Of a stretch of 33,164 bases of DNA, positions 1 through 7,449 are shown piece after piece. The stretch is from positions 74,875 through 108,038 of the forward strand of contig NYSS01000009.1 in the NCBI GenBank assembly GCA_002683135.1, in the 5' to 3' direction. Source of the stretch: Planctomycetota bacterium. GTDB lineage: Bacteria; Planctomycetota; GCA-002687715. The notes below the pieces were generated by a model. The model had not been told where the DNA came from and did no database searches. It saw nothing but the letters and a program-made list of their open reading frames with translations. Positions within the stretch are counted from its first letter, which is position 1. Every line of letters starts with the position of its first letter. A program made the position numbers and the translations under genes.

Positions 1-855
1 TATCAGGCCGAGGTCGACCCGAGTGACCGCAAGTGGGCCGGCGGTCTATACGACGAGGGGCGACGTGCCTGGCTCGCTCCGCTGACCGGTAAGCCGGAGG
101 CCCAGGCCGCGTACAAGCGTGACGGTTGGAACAAGTACAGGATTCACGCGGACGGGGACCACCTGCGCATCTGGCTCAACGGCATAGCCACGGCCGAATA
201 TCGTGACGCGATCAAGATCGATGGTCACATCGCGCTGCAGCATCACGGTGAAAAGGGCCTCACGTACCGTTTCCGAAACGTGCGCATCAAGGACCTGGGG
301 GGGCACCGCTGGCGGCCGCTCTTCGACGGCAAATCCCTGGCCTCCTGGGCGCCGACGCCAGGCGGCAAGTGGGAGGTGAGGGACGGCGCCATCGTCGGCA
401 CGTCGCCCAAGGCGGAGAGGCGTCACGGGCTCCTCGTTCACGCTGCCCCGGTCAAGGACTTCACCCTCCGCGCCCGCTTCAAGGTCGTCTCTGGAGACAG
501 CGGCTTCTATTTTCGGGCGAAACGCGTCGCCTCGGGCGTCGCGGTCAATGGCTTCCAGGTCGAGATCGATTCGAGCCCCGAGACGGGCGGGCTCTACGAG
601 ACCGGTGGGCGTGCGTGGGTTCACAAGCCGAACAAGAAGCAAGTCAAGCAGGCGAAGTACAAGGTCGGCGCGTGGAACGGGCTCGAGCTCTCGGCGCACG
701 GCGGCCACATCGTCGTCAAGATCAACAACCGGGTCACGTCCGAGTTGAAGGCCGATCCGGGCCGGACGGACGGGCTCATCGCGCTGCAGCTCCACGGCGG
801 TCAGGACATGCACGTGGAGTACAAGGACATCGAGATTCTCGAGAAGGTGCGCTAA
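1..855 (+). CDS. DUF1080 (3-keto-disaccharide hydrolase) domain protein, 5' truncated
   Basis: The frame is open from the first base to the TAA at 853-855, giving 284 residues with the N-terminus outside the window. It holds two tandem copies of the DUF1080 concanavalin-A-like fold. The first is partial (residues 1 to about 97, with W-N-K-Y-R-I and I-A-L-Q-H-H-G-E-K-G motifs). The second is complete (about 103-284): it opens with W-R-P-L-F-D-G-K-S-L, has F-Y-F-R in the middle, and closes with I-A-L-Q-L-H-G-G plus a V-E-Y-K-D-I-E-I strand. Such domains occur in large numbers in Planctomycetes, usually on secreted proteins acting on sugars; some members hydrolyse 3-keto-glycosides. The substrate cannot be read from the sequence. 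The next gene converges from the other strand, so this is the end of its transcription unit. Confidence 0.85.
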   Translation, partial: YQAEVDPSDRKWAGGLYDEGRRAWLAPLTGKPEAQAAYKRDGWNKYRIHADGDHLRIWLNGIATAEYRDAIKIDGHIALQHHGEKGLTYRFRNVRIKDLGGHRWRPLFDGKSLASWAPTPGGKWEVRDGAIVGTSPKAERRHGLLVHAAPVKDFTLRARFKVVSGDSGFYFRAKRVASGVAVNGFQVEIDSSPETGGLYETGGRAWVHKPNKKQVKQAKYKVGAWNGLELSAHGGHIVVKINNRVTSELKADPGRTDGLIALQLHGGQDMHVEYKDIEILEKVR

Positions 856-860
856 ACCGC

Positions 861-879
861 CGCGAGCTCGAGGCTCGCG
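861..879. terminator. Hairpin between convergent genes
   Basis: CGCGAGC (861-867) pairs perfectly with GCTCGCG (873-879) around a 5-nt loop, six bases after the DUF1080 stop codon and 75 bases beyond the stop of the opposing gene. The downstream + strand is only mildly T-rich (TTCCGTGTTCCC), so this is a possible rather than a clear intrinsic terminator. Confidence 0.4.
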
Positions 880-953
880 TTCCGTGTTCCCAGTCGGGGG
901 TCGCGCCGCTCTCCTGCGCGGTCAGGCGGAGGTAGGGGATCTGGCAGGCCGCT

Positions 954-1421
954 CTAAAACGGCGAGTCCTTGACGAACGCCAGGACCCGCTGACGAAGCC
1001 GTACCGCCCCCTGCTTGAGGGGGAATACGTAAGGCGCCGCGCTTCTATCCTGGCCCTCGATGACGAAGTGCCAGGGATTGATGCCCTCGGCCCAATCTCC
1101 GCCCTGCACCACGTTCACCTTCCACGTCCCGGCGGCGAAGGTCCGACGCCCGAAGAGAAGGACTCCGAAGAGAGTGTGGCGTATGCGGAGGTCTCCGGCG
1201 CGGCGGATGTGCAGCCGTGTGTCCACGAACAGCACCGCCAAGCACCCGATGCCCAGGATCATCATCAGGGCGCCGCACAGGGGCTCACCCAAGGCGACGG
1301 TCGCCAGTCCGAGGATGATGAACCCGGACGCGCAGAAGGACAGCGGCATCTCCACGCCGTCCTGCGTGAGACTCCTGATCGACAGGCTCTGCCCGTCTGC
1401 GCTGTAGGAGAAGGTGGCCAT
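954..1421 (-). CDS. Hypothetical two-TM membrane protein
   Basis: A 155-residue protein that I do not recognise. The ATG at 1421 is preferred over the longer frame from 1475 because GGAGG lies about 9 bases upstream of it. The N-terminal 20 residues look like a short beta-rich segment (MATFSYSADGQSLSIRSL). Two adjacent hydrophobic stretches follow (about residues 28-46 and 48-66, running from SFCASGFIILGLATVAL into MMILGIGCLAVLFV). The soluble remainder contains R-R-A-G-D-L-R-I-R-H-T-L-F-G and a V-Q-G-G-D-W turn. The layout of a hairpin membrane anchor followed by a beta-rich cytoplasmic part recalls bacterial PH-like membrane proteins, but that is inference. It lies downstream of the M28 peptidase gene, but a terminator separates them, so it is probably transcribed on its own. 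Confidence 0.6.
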   Translation of the reverse strand: MATFSYSADGQSLSIRSLTQDGVEMPLSFCASGFIILGLATVALGEPLCGALMMILGIGCLAVLFVDTRLHIRRAGDLRIRHTLFGVLLFGRRTFAAGTWKVNVVQGGDWAEGINPWHFVIEGQDRSAAPYVFPLKQGAVRLRQRVLAFVKDSPF

Positions 1422-1473
1422 GGTTCGATGTCCTCCAACTCGGTTATCGGCTGGAGCGCCCCGCCGTTTGTGC

Positions 1474-1500
1474 AAAAAATAGCCGCTCTCAGGGGGCTAT
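1474..1500 (-). terminator. Intrinsic terminator downstream of the M28 peptidase gene
   Basis: Read on the minus strand, ATAGCC (1500-1495) pairs with GGCTAT (1484-1479) around a 10-nt loop and runs straight into a T-tract (1478-1474, six Ts counting the last stem base). It lies about 110 bases after the stop of the peptidase gene and 53 bases before the start of the small membrane protein, so it should close the FHA, phosphatase-like and M28 transcript. Confidence 0.6.
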
Positions 1501-1611
1501 ACGGCGGCGAACGGGTTTCCGTTCGATCCGAGGAGGAAGACCGGGCTTCAGCCCCGACCTAATCCGGCTGGGTCCACGGCTCGGCTACGAGGATGAGGAC
1601 AAGGCGGGCCC

Positions 1612-3843
1612 TCATTTCGTCGACTCCCCGGCCTGGTTCTCAAACGCCGTGGCGACGCTGGCTACGCGGTTGGCCAAGCGGTGGATGATGGCGGCCACGC
1701 GCGCGATAGCTGCGTTCGCGCCGGTGACGTCGTTAGCGGCGATGGCCTCCTGTACCTCCGGTAGGGCCAAGGCCCCATATCCATCACGTTGGTCCGTCGC
1801 TACGAGCACGTTCTTGTAGAACGGGCGTTCCGCGAGCAAGCCATCAGCGAGGAGCAGACGCAGGCTGCCTGAGAGCGTCCGGTTCAACGCTCCCAGGCGC
1901 GAGGGATCGGGGTCGGATGCCGTCAGAGCCGCTCGCGCGCGATCAAGCGCGACCCCGGTCGTCCGCAGCTTGGCGACGGCTTCGTCCAGGGGGCCGGTGT
2001 CCAGATCGAGGATCGAGGCGGGCAGCGTCGCGGACTTCTGGGAGATCCAATCAGCGAGGGCGGTGTAGTCGAAGGGAAGCACGGTCGCACAGGCCGCCCG
2101 ATTCAGGAGAACGGCCAGCAACCGGGTAACCCGGGCGTGTGATTTGAACCCGGGGTCGCCGTATCGCTTCATCCACCCGTAGGTGTCGTATCGCGAGTGG
2201 TAGACCCCGTAGGGGCCGCTGGACGACAGGTCGACGACGGGCAGGGCGAGCTGGTGGAGGAAGGGGACGAAGTCACTGCCACCACCGGGGGGCTCCAGAT
2301 TCGCGCGCCCCTCGGAGTCGAGCAGCGTTGCCAGGTGGTCCACGCGATCGTCCATGACAGCATCGAGCGCTCCGGCGACCAGGAGTGACAGCTCGGGGGA
2401 CCCGCGCACGTTGAGCTTTGATCCGGAGACAGCTGCGTCCACGTTGACGTAGGCGACCGCGTTCTTCATCAGGCGGTCGTGATGATGCTCGAGATATTCC
2501 ACGCTGCCGAGCATCCCGTATTCCTCGGCGTCGAACGAGCAGAAGGTGATGCTGCGGGATGGCCGCTGCCCGTCGCGTGCGAGTTGCCCGAGGACACGAG
2601 CGGCTTCGAGCATAACGGCGGTGCCGCTCCCCGGATCCACCGCTCCGTGCACCCATGCGTCACGGTGGTTGCCGACCAAGATCTCGTCGTTCGGGAAGAG
2701 GTAGCCGCGCAGGGTCGCGACGACGTTCCACACCTTGCGAACGCTCCAGTCAAACTGGACCTTGACCCTCAGCTTGACGCGCTCGGTCCCCCCTAGGTGA
2801 TACGGGAACGGCAGCGCACCCTGCCACCCTTCGGGGACGTTCGGGCCCCGAAGGCTCTCCAATAGCGGGTGCGCGTCCTTCGCCGAGAGCGCTGCGGCAG
2901 GGATAGTGGGCAGCGTCGTCGCGCTCTCGATGTCAATGCGGTGGGCCTCGCGGAAAGCCGGTACGCCGGGCGTCAGCGGATCACCGGGACGTTGGGCGAT
3001 GTCCAGGATCGATCCGCGCTGCACCGCGCTCGCGGGGCGCCACGGGCCCTCGGGGTACACGTCGCCGCGTACGAATCCGTCGTCTTTCGGATCGGAGTAG
3101 ATGAGCAGCGCCGCACATCCAGCTTGGGCGGCGTTCTTGACCTTGCTGCCGCGGAACAACCCGCCGTAGCGGGCGATGCCGATGGCACCCTTGATGGGGA
3201 CGCCGAGGTCCGCGAGGTGGCGAAAGTCCTCCTTGCGTGCCTGATTCACGTAGACCAGGCGGCCCAGGACATCGCCGTCCGGCGAGTAGGCGAGGTGCGG
3301 CATGAGGGCCGCGCTCGTGTGCGTGTCAAAGTCCTGGTTGAGAGGCTCTTCCGTCAAGGAGCAGCGATAGGCGTATGGCGTCAGCAGCTCGACCGTGATC
3401 TCAAGGGGGCGTGGGAGGAGGACCTCGTACTCGTCGATGCGGCTCTCGAGCCCGGCGAGGATGAACTGCTTATGGACATACTGCGCCGTGAGGAGGTCGG
3501 CGGCGCTGCCAGCGTGGTGCGGGCGGGCGGCCAGCTCCTTGAGCGAGTCCGCGAGGCGGGTCGTGTTGACCATGTGGACGAGGGCCTGCTCGGCCATGCC
3601 GAGGGCGGGCACGAGGGTCGGTGAGATCCCGAGGCGCGCCGGGGTAAGCGGGAGCGGCCCCCCCGGGGGGGCCGCCTCGAGTTCAGCGTCCGGCCCCGAG
3701 CAGGCGGCGACGAGAGCCACGATCGTGACAGCGATCAGCCTACTTGAGGAGCGCTGTACGGACGATCTTGCCCTTGGCGGTGGTTGCCTTGATTCCGAAC
3801 AGGTGGCAGATGGTCGGGACGACATCGATCGTATTGACGGCAA
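1612..3843 (-). CDS. M28-family metallopeptidase lipoprotein, glutamate carboxypeptidase II-like
   Basis: A 743-residue di-zinc exopeptidase with the layout of glutamate carboxypeptidase II and the transferrin receptor. It has a lipoprotein signal (hydrophobic LIAVTIVALVAAC, lipid Cys 48), a protease-associated domain inserted at about 180-320, the M28 catalytic domain (about 370-600) and a helical dimerisation-type tail (about 620-735). Predicted zinc ligands by motif are H393 (GNHRDAW), D403 (VDPGSGTAV), E441 in DAEEYG with catalytic E440, D469 (VNVDAA) and H549 (VYHSRYDTY). All are present, so it should be active, probably cleaving C-terminal residues from peptides outside the cytoplasm. 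The chosen start is a TTG preceded by AAGGAG at 10 bases; ATG at 3825 and CTG at 3738 are alternatives. With the TTG it overlaps the upstream phosphatase-like gene by 104 bases, suggesting translational coupling. Confidence 0.88.
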   Translation of the reverse strand: MPSIRSMSSRPSATCSESRQPPPRARSSVQRSSSRLIAVTIVALVAACSGPDAELEAAPPGGPLPLTPARLGISPTLVPALGMAEQALVHMVNTTRLADSLKELAARPHHAGSAADLLTAQYVHKQFILAGLESRIDEYEVLLPRPLEITVELLTPYAYRCSLTEEPLNQDFDTHTSAALMPHLAYSPDGDVLGRLVYVNQARKEDFRHLADLGVPIKGAIGIARYGGLFRGSKVKNAAQAGCAALLIYSDPKDDGFVRGDVYPEGPWRPASAVQRGSILDIAQRPGDPLTPGVPAFREAHRIDIESATTLPTIPAAALSAKDAHPLLESLRGPNVPEGWQGALPFPYHLGGTERVKLRVKVQFDWSVRKVWNVVATLRGYLFPNDEILVGNHRDAWVHGAVDPGSGTAVMLEAARVLGQLARDGQRPSRSITFCSFDAEEYGMLGSVEYLEHHHDRLMKNAVAYVNVDAAVSGSKLNVRGSPELSLLVAGALDAVMDDRVDHLATLLDSEGRANLEPPGGGSDFVPFLHQLALPVVDLSSSGPYGVYHSRYDTYGWMKRYGDPGFKSHARVTRLLAVLLNRAACATVLPFDYTALADWISQKSATLPASILDLDTGPLDEAVAKLRTTGVALDRARAALTASDPDPSRLGALNRTLSGSLRLLLADGLLAERPFYKNVLVATDQRDGYGALALPEVQEAIAANDVTGANAAIARVAAIIHRLANRVASVATAFENQAGESTK

Positions 3844-4843
3844 TGCGGATCGTCTCCTTCCGCTTGAATCGGTGTCCTTGGAAGATCAGGGCCACGCGCG
3901 TCGCGTCGTGGGTGCCGTCGTCGTACCCGAGCGCCCCCTTGGCGTCCAGCTTGCGGTTGCGTCCGTGGTCCGAGACGACGACGAAGGTGGTCTTGTTCGC
4001 GAGCTGCGGGTCCTTCTGAGCGGCGTCCCAGAGCGCGCCGATGGCGAGGTCATTGCGCTTGAGGACCTCCTCGTAGTTCTTGTAGCTCCGGTTGGCGATG
4101 GTGGCGTCTCGGAGCATGACGCAGAGGAACTTCGGTCGTGCACCCAGGAGAACGGAGGAGGCGGCGCGGAGCGCGCGGGCGTCACCCTCGCCTGGCTTGC
4201 CCGTATCCTTGCGGAGCAGCTCTTCGAGGACGAATCGAGCGACCGCTGCGCGCCCGGACGCGCCCGGGTCGACAGCGGTAGCGGATCCCGCGCGACTGGT
4301 GTCAATCGCCTCCAGCAGCCGGATGAGCGCTGTTTCGTCTGCTCTCGTCGGAGGATCGGTCACACCCATCTCGGATAGCTGTTCTTTGAGCGTGGGAGAC
4401 AGGACGACGTCGGGAGCCAGGGTCGACGGTGCGTAGTCGGGCCCGTATTCCGCATGGTCCGAACTCCCGAGGAGGGTCTCGCCGCCTCCGCCGCTGACGA
4501 CGAACCAGACCTCCGACGCGGGTAGCTGGCCGTCCTTCCGCAGGATCTCACCGATTGTCGGGTGCGGGCTCGGGAGGTGCCGCTCCCGTGGCTGCTCCTC
4601 CAGCACTCCCGTCATCAGCGCGCGCTGAGCGGTGATCGGCAGCTTGGTTTCGATCTTGCAAGAGGGCATCACGACGCCGGCTTCGGCGATTCGCTTCAAG
4701 TTCGGGGTGTTCGTCTCGTGCTTTAAGGTGTCCTTTGTTCGGACCCCGCCCCCGAGGACGATGAGGACCACGTGTCCGGGATCGCCGGCCTGGGCGGCGG
4801 CGGGTACGACGAAGAGTGCGATGCAGAGCAGCCGGGTGATCAT
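3740..4843 (-). CDS. Alkaline-phosphatase-superfamily (sulfatase/PGM-like) secreted protein, active site unusual
   Basis: A 367-residue protein with a signal peptide (MITRLLCIALFVVPAAAQA). The fold is suggested by the N-terminal strand VVLIVLGGGVR, then N-T-P-N-L-K-R-I-A-E-A-G and a Q-R-A-L-M-T-G segment, and by the C-terminal FVVVSDHGR (D292, H293), D-G-T-H (H312) and V-D-V/I-V-P-T-I-style block before the end. These are hallmarks of the superfamily of metal-dependent phosphatases, sulfatases and phosphoglycerate mutases. The first strand normally ends in a metal-binding Asp; here G31-G32-G33 stand in that place, and the usual Asp-x-x-x-His pair near residue 246 reads RDATIANRS without His. 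It may be a non-catalytic member or a subfamily with rearranged ligands. It lies between the FHA gene (54 bases upstream) and the M28 gene (overlapping), all in one direction. Confidence 0.75.
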   Translation of the reverse strand: MITRLLCIALFVVPAAAQAGDPGHVVLIVLGGGVRTKDTLKHETNTPNLKRIAEAGVVMPSCKIETKLPITAQRALMTGVLEEQPRERHLPSPHPTIGEILRKDGQLPASEVWFVVSGGGGETLLGSSDHAEYGPDYAPSTLAPDVVLSPTLKEQLSEMGVTDPPTRADETALIRLLEAIDTSRAGSATAVDPGASGRAAVARFVLEELLRKDTGKPGEGDARALRAASSVLLGARPKFLCVMLRDATIANRSYKNYEEVLKRNDLAIGALWDAAQKDPQLANKTTFVVVSDHGRNRKLDAKGALGYDDGTHDATRVALIFQGHRFKRKETIRIAVNTIDVVPTICHLFGIKATTAKGKIVRTALLK

Positions 4844-4897
4844 GGCGGGTGCGACATGCTAACTGTTCAGCCGAACGAGGGCGGCGGGTGTGTCCCC

Positions 4898-6985
4898 TCA
4901 GTACACGAGGTACTCGGGACTTTGAAGCAGGGCAGCCAAGACCGCTCGATGTCCCCCTGGACCGGCGGCCACTTCGGCGAAGGTCTTCGCTTCCGCCGGG
5001 GTCGGTCCGCGTCCAAGGAGGCGCCGGAATTGATCCGCGACCCACTGTGCGGGCTTCTTCGAGGCCGGGGCGTCTAAGTAGAGATCGGAGGCGCGGGCGA
5101 CCAGCGCCGCGAGCAGGGAGCGCATCCCGTTGGGCACGGAGAGATCGGCGGCGATCCGTCGCAGGCGACCCTCCTCAACGGCCGTGGGCTGGCGGTTGAA
5201 GGCGTCGACGATGAGGCCTCGGACGAGTTGCCCGCTGTCCTTGGTGCGAGGGGCCTCCATCTGGCTCTTGTAGTCGGCTCCCAGGAGCCAGCCCCGTCGC
5301 ATGGTCTTGAAGTTCTCCGGTGACATGGCCAGGCGCATGGCTCCCCGGGTGAGTTGCCTCGCGGTGAGCTTGAAGTCGTGTCCGAGGTAGCGCGCGGACT
5401 CGTATCGGATTTGCCAGCGGAAGAACGCGGCTTGTTGGGAGATGATCTCGATGAAATCCTCACGTGAGGTACCGCGTTCGCCGAAGACAGGGACGCGTTC
5501 ACCGCCGACCATGCGAATGGCATTGCGAAGGAGGTCCTCGTCCAGGAGCGCCTGCTCGCCGATGAAGACCAGCAAGGTGCGGCGTGCGAAAGCCTCCGCG
5601 GAGGCGTACTTCACCCGGACCGCATCGGACGTCGCGATTTCTACGAAGACGTCCTTGAAGGACATGGACCCGTCGGCGACTTCCTCTGCCGTATCCCCAT
5701 ACTTCTCCAGCAGGACCGCGCCGCTCTCGGGGCCCAGGAACCGGACGAGGAGCTCGGCGAGCCACGCCGCCCAGTGGTCGGCTGTGTTGAGGAGTCGATC
5801 GGTGGTCGTCTCGCGCTTCTCGGACAGCGCCTGGAGCATCTCGGAACGGTTCGGGGTTCTCCCGACGGTGATCAGGTAGAGGCGCCGAATCTCCTGAATG
5901 TCCTTCGGGGTGCCCACGAGGCGCCCGTCCGACGTGATGCAGCCGGTGCCCTCCAGCTTGGACCGGTCCGCCCACTCTCCCCGGTACTTGTAGCGGCCGA
6001 GGATCGCGTTCGCCTCGACGTGGTCGCGTTCGCTCTCGAGCACCATCTGTGCGACGCGCTTGCGCTGGTCGGCCAGGCTCACACCGTCACACCATCGGGC
6101 GAGGTCGAGGAGCTCGGTGGGCGAGCCCGCTTGTGCGAGTCGCGCTTCGAACACGTCCTTGAGGTTGACGTTGATGGATTCTCCGTCGAGCGTCGCGAGT
6201 CGCTCCCGTCCGATCTTCAGCACCCGGCGACCGCGCCCCTTGGTGCGGAAGTGGAGGAAGACCGGGTCCTTGTCATCGACGACGAAGCCGGAGTGTTTGG
6301 CTCCATCCTTGAGGACAAGTACCTGCGGGGCCGGTCCCGGGGAGGGCTCGGGCTCGGGTTTTTTGTCCGTGTGTACCTCGGGCTGCGGACTAGGGGGGGC
6401 GACGTCCGGAGGTGGTCCTGTGACTCCCACCGCGGTTGTTCCGTGAGGGACCGGCGGTTGCTCAGGTCCGGGGACCTGGGAGCTCGCCTGCGCGTTTGTC
6501 GATGGAGACGGATTCGGAGTGGGTGTCTCGGGCTTGAGCAGGATGGAGATCGCGGTCCCGCAGAGCGCCAGGACGATCACGGCGAGGCCAGCGATGACAA
6601 GTCCTTGGCCACCGCCGCCGAAGCGTCCGCTGCGCGGAGCGGCGGTCGGGGCCGCCGCGACGGCGTCCGCCGCCTTGCTATCGGATTGGCGAGGGGCAGC
6701 CACTTCGAACTGGGTCCGGACAGAGCCCAGGCGCAGCTCGTCTCCCTCTTCGAGGGCTGCGGGGCTCGTGATGCGGACGTCGTTGATGAAGGTGCCGTTG
6801 CTGCTTCCGAGGTCGGTTACCTGCCACGACGCGCCGTCCTGCTCGAGCCGCGCATGAAACCGCGAGATGCTCTTGTCTTGGAGGACGAGCTGGGCGTCCT
6901 GGCCACGCCCTATGACCACGGCGTCGCCGTCGAGCGGGAGCACCTGATCTTCCAGGATCTCGTTCTTAATGCGGAGTTGGGCCAT
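4898..6985 (-). CDS. FHA-domain membrane protein with DUF1553-like C-terminal region
   Basis: A 695-residue protein. Residues 23-93 are a classic forkhead-associated domain: IGRG, SISRFHARL, SSNGTFIND and a final GDELRLG, which contain the residues that bind phosphothreonine. A Gly/Arg linker leads to one membrane helix (about 128-150), then a Pro-rich spacer (151-222). The large remaining part probably lies outside the cytoplasm. It has repeated helical segments with an R-x-P-x-x-x-E-like motif (VGRTPNRSE, FNRQPTAVEE, LGRGPTPAEA) and ends LLQSPEYLVY. That is close to the tail of DUF1553/DUF1549 proteins common in Planctomycetes and also resembles DUF4214. The layout suggests a protein that reads Thr phosphorylation inside the cell and is linked to an external module. 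No kinase gene lies in the window. A TACAAT box 33 bases upstream may be its own promoter. Confidence 0.82.
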   Translation of the reverse strand: MAQLRIKNEILEDQVLPLDGDAVVIGRGQDAQLVLQDKSISRFHARLEQDGASWQVTDLGSSNGTFINDVRITSPAALEEGDELRLGSVRTQFEVAAPRQSDSKAADAVAAAPTAAPRSGRFGGGGQGLVIAGLAVIVLALCGTAISILLKPETPTPNPSPSTNAQASSQVPGPEQPPVPHGTTAVGVTGPPPDVAPPSPQPEVHTDKKPEPEPSPGPAPQVLVLKDGAKHSGFVVDDKDPVFLHFRTKGRGRRVLKIGRERLATLDGESINVNLKDVFEARLAQAGSPTELLDLARWCDGVSLADQRKRVAQMVLESERDHVEANAILGRYKYRGEWADRSKLEGTGCITSDGRLVGTPKDIQEIRRLYLITVGRTPNRSEMLQALSEKRETTTDRLLNTADHWAAWLAELLVRFLGPESGAVLLEKYGDTAEEVADGSMSFKDVFVEIATSDAVRVKYASAEAFARRTLLVFIGEQALLDEDLLRNAIRMVGGERVPVFGERGTSREDFIEIISQQAAFFRWQIRYESARYLGHDFKLTARQLTRGAMRLAMSPENFKTMRRGWLLGADYKSQMEAPRTKDSGQLVRGLIVDAFNRQPTAVEEGRLRRIAADLSVPNGMRSLLAALVARASDLYLDAPASKKPAQWVADQFRRLLGRGPTPAEAKTFAEVAAGPGGHRAVLAALLQSPEYLVY

Positions 6986-7017
6986 CTTGCAGCGAGGGGA
7001 CGTAAGAGAGGCCCATC

Positions 7018-7023
7018 ATTGTA
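7018..7023 (-). promoter_or_regulatory. -10-like box for the FHA gene
   Basis: On the minus strand TACAAT lies 33-38 bases before the FHA start codon, directly beyond the terminator of the preceding unit. The matching -35 region is poor (it falls in the terminator T-run), so this is only a plausible promoter. It would give a leader of about 25 nt. Confidence 0.35.
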
Positions 7024-7040
7024 TGGATCCCGGCTCGGGG

Positions 7041-7085
7041 CAAAAAAAGAGAGACCCCGGGGGAATGGACAAGGCCCGGGGTCTC
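7041..7085 (-). terminator. Strong rho-independent terminator
   Basis: On the minus strand GAGACCCCGGG (7085-7075) pairs perfectly with CCCGGGGTCTC (7061-7051), an 11-bp stem with a 13-nt loop, followed by TC and seven Ts (7048-7042). It points away from the glycosidase gene and ends 56 bases before the FHA start. It is the clearest intrinsic terminator in the window. Confidence 0.85.
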
Positions 7086-7266
7086 AGAATTCCGGACGCG
7101 CTTCAGGAAGGGCTACGGGACCTTTTCCGTCGGTCGATGATCCGAAAATTGTCAGGTTGTTCAGCGGGGCCGCGGCGCCAGTGCGGCGTTGTGCGGCTGC
7201 GTGATTCGCTCGAGGGGGGCTGCGAGAGCCAGTCCCCCTGACGCCTCCGGCCAGCCAGAGTCGACG
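7042..7266 (-). ncRNA. Candidate standalone structured small RNA, about 225 nt
   Basis: A sigma70-type promoter (TTGACC at 7300-7295, 17-base spacer, TATGAT at 7277-7272, minus strand) would start a transcript near 7266 that ends at the strong terminator at 7041-7085. The interval has no ATG-led reading frame of note. It can fold: CCGGAgGCGT (7250-7241) pairs with GCGCgTCCGG (7101-7092) as a closing stem with one mismatch. Inside it, AGGGGG (7239-7234) pairs with CCCCCT (7218-7213), extended by CTG/CAG around a 7-nt loop, and TTTTC (7148-7144) pairs with GAAAA (7127-7123). I do not recognise a known family: SRP, RNase P, tmRNA and T-box signatures are not visible. 6S RNA has a similar length and end-to-end closing stem, but the sequence does not prove it. 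The alternative is a terminator-controlled leader of the FHA gene. Confidence 0.5.
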
Positions 7267-7271
7267 CTGGA

Positions 7272-7300
7272 ATCATAGGCAGCGGAGTGATGTGGGTCAA
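7272..7300 (-). promoter_or_regulatory. Sigma70-type promoter TTGACC-N17-TATGAT
   Basis: TTGACC (5 of 6 to consensus) at 7300-7295 and TATGAT (5 of 6) at 7277-7272 are separated by exactly 17 bases, on the minus strand. This is the best housekeeping promoter match I found. Transcription would begin near 7266 and run to the terminator at 7041-7085. Confidence 0.6.
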
Positions 7301-7397
7301 CCGCTGCTGGGTGCTTCCTACCCCAACACGATGACCCATAAAACGACATGATCACTATCGGTGCGCACCTCATGCGGTGCGATGGCGCGCCTGGGGC

Positions 7398-7449
7398 ACT
7401 ACATGTAGTCCCCTCGCCTATGGGTGATCTTAGGTCACGTGTGAGGCGA
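7398..7449. other. Palindrome and stem-loop at the 3' end of the glycosidase gene
   Basis: ACTACATGTAGT (7398-7409) is a perfect 12-bp palindrome, flanked after one mismatch by GGG and CCC. Next to it TCGCCT (7414-7419) pairs with AGGCGA (7444-7449), with a smaller GTGA/TCAC pair inside, so the stem abuts the glycosidase stop codon at 7450-7452. No T-run follows; it could be an RNA 3'-end structure or an operator. A further palindrome GGTGCGCACC sits at 7360-7369. Confidence 0.4.

Noticed and set aside
7114..7127. 14-base identity TACGGGACCTTTTC shared with 32850-32863
   Set aside because: About two identical 14-mers are expected by chance in a sequence of this length; the flanks do not match, so it is not treated as a repeat family.
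7300..7345. SRP RNA-like segment (AGGAAGCA on the minus strand)
   Set aside because: The short match lacks the surrounding conserved SRP loop and lies upstream of the predicted transcript start.
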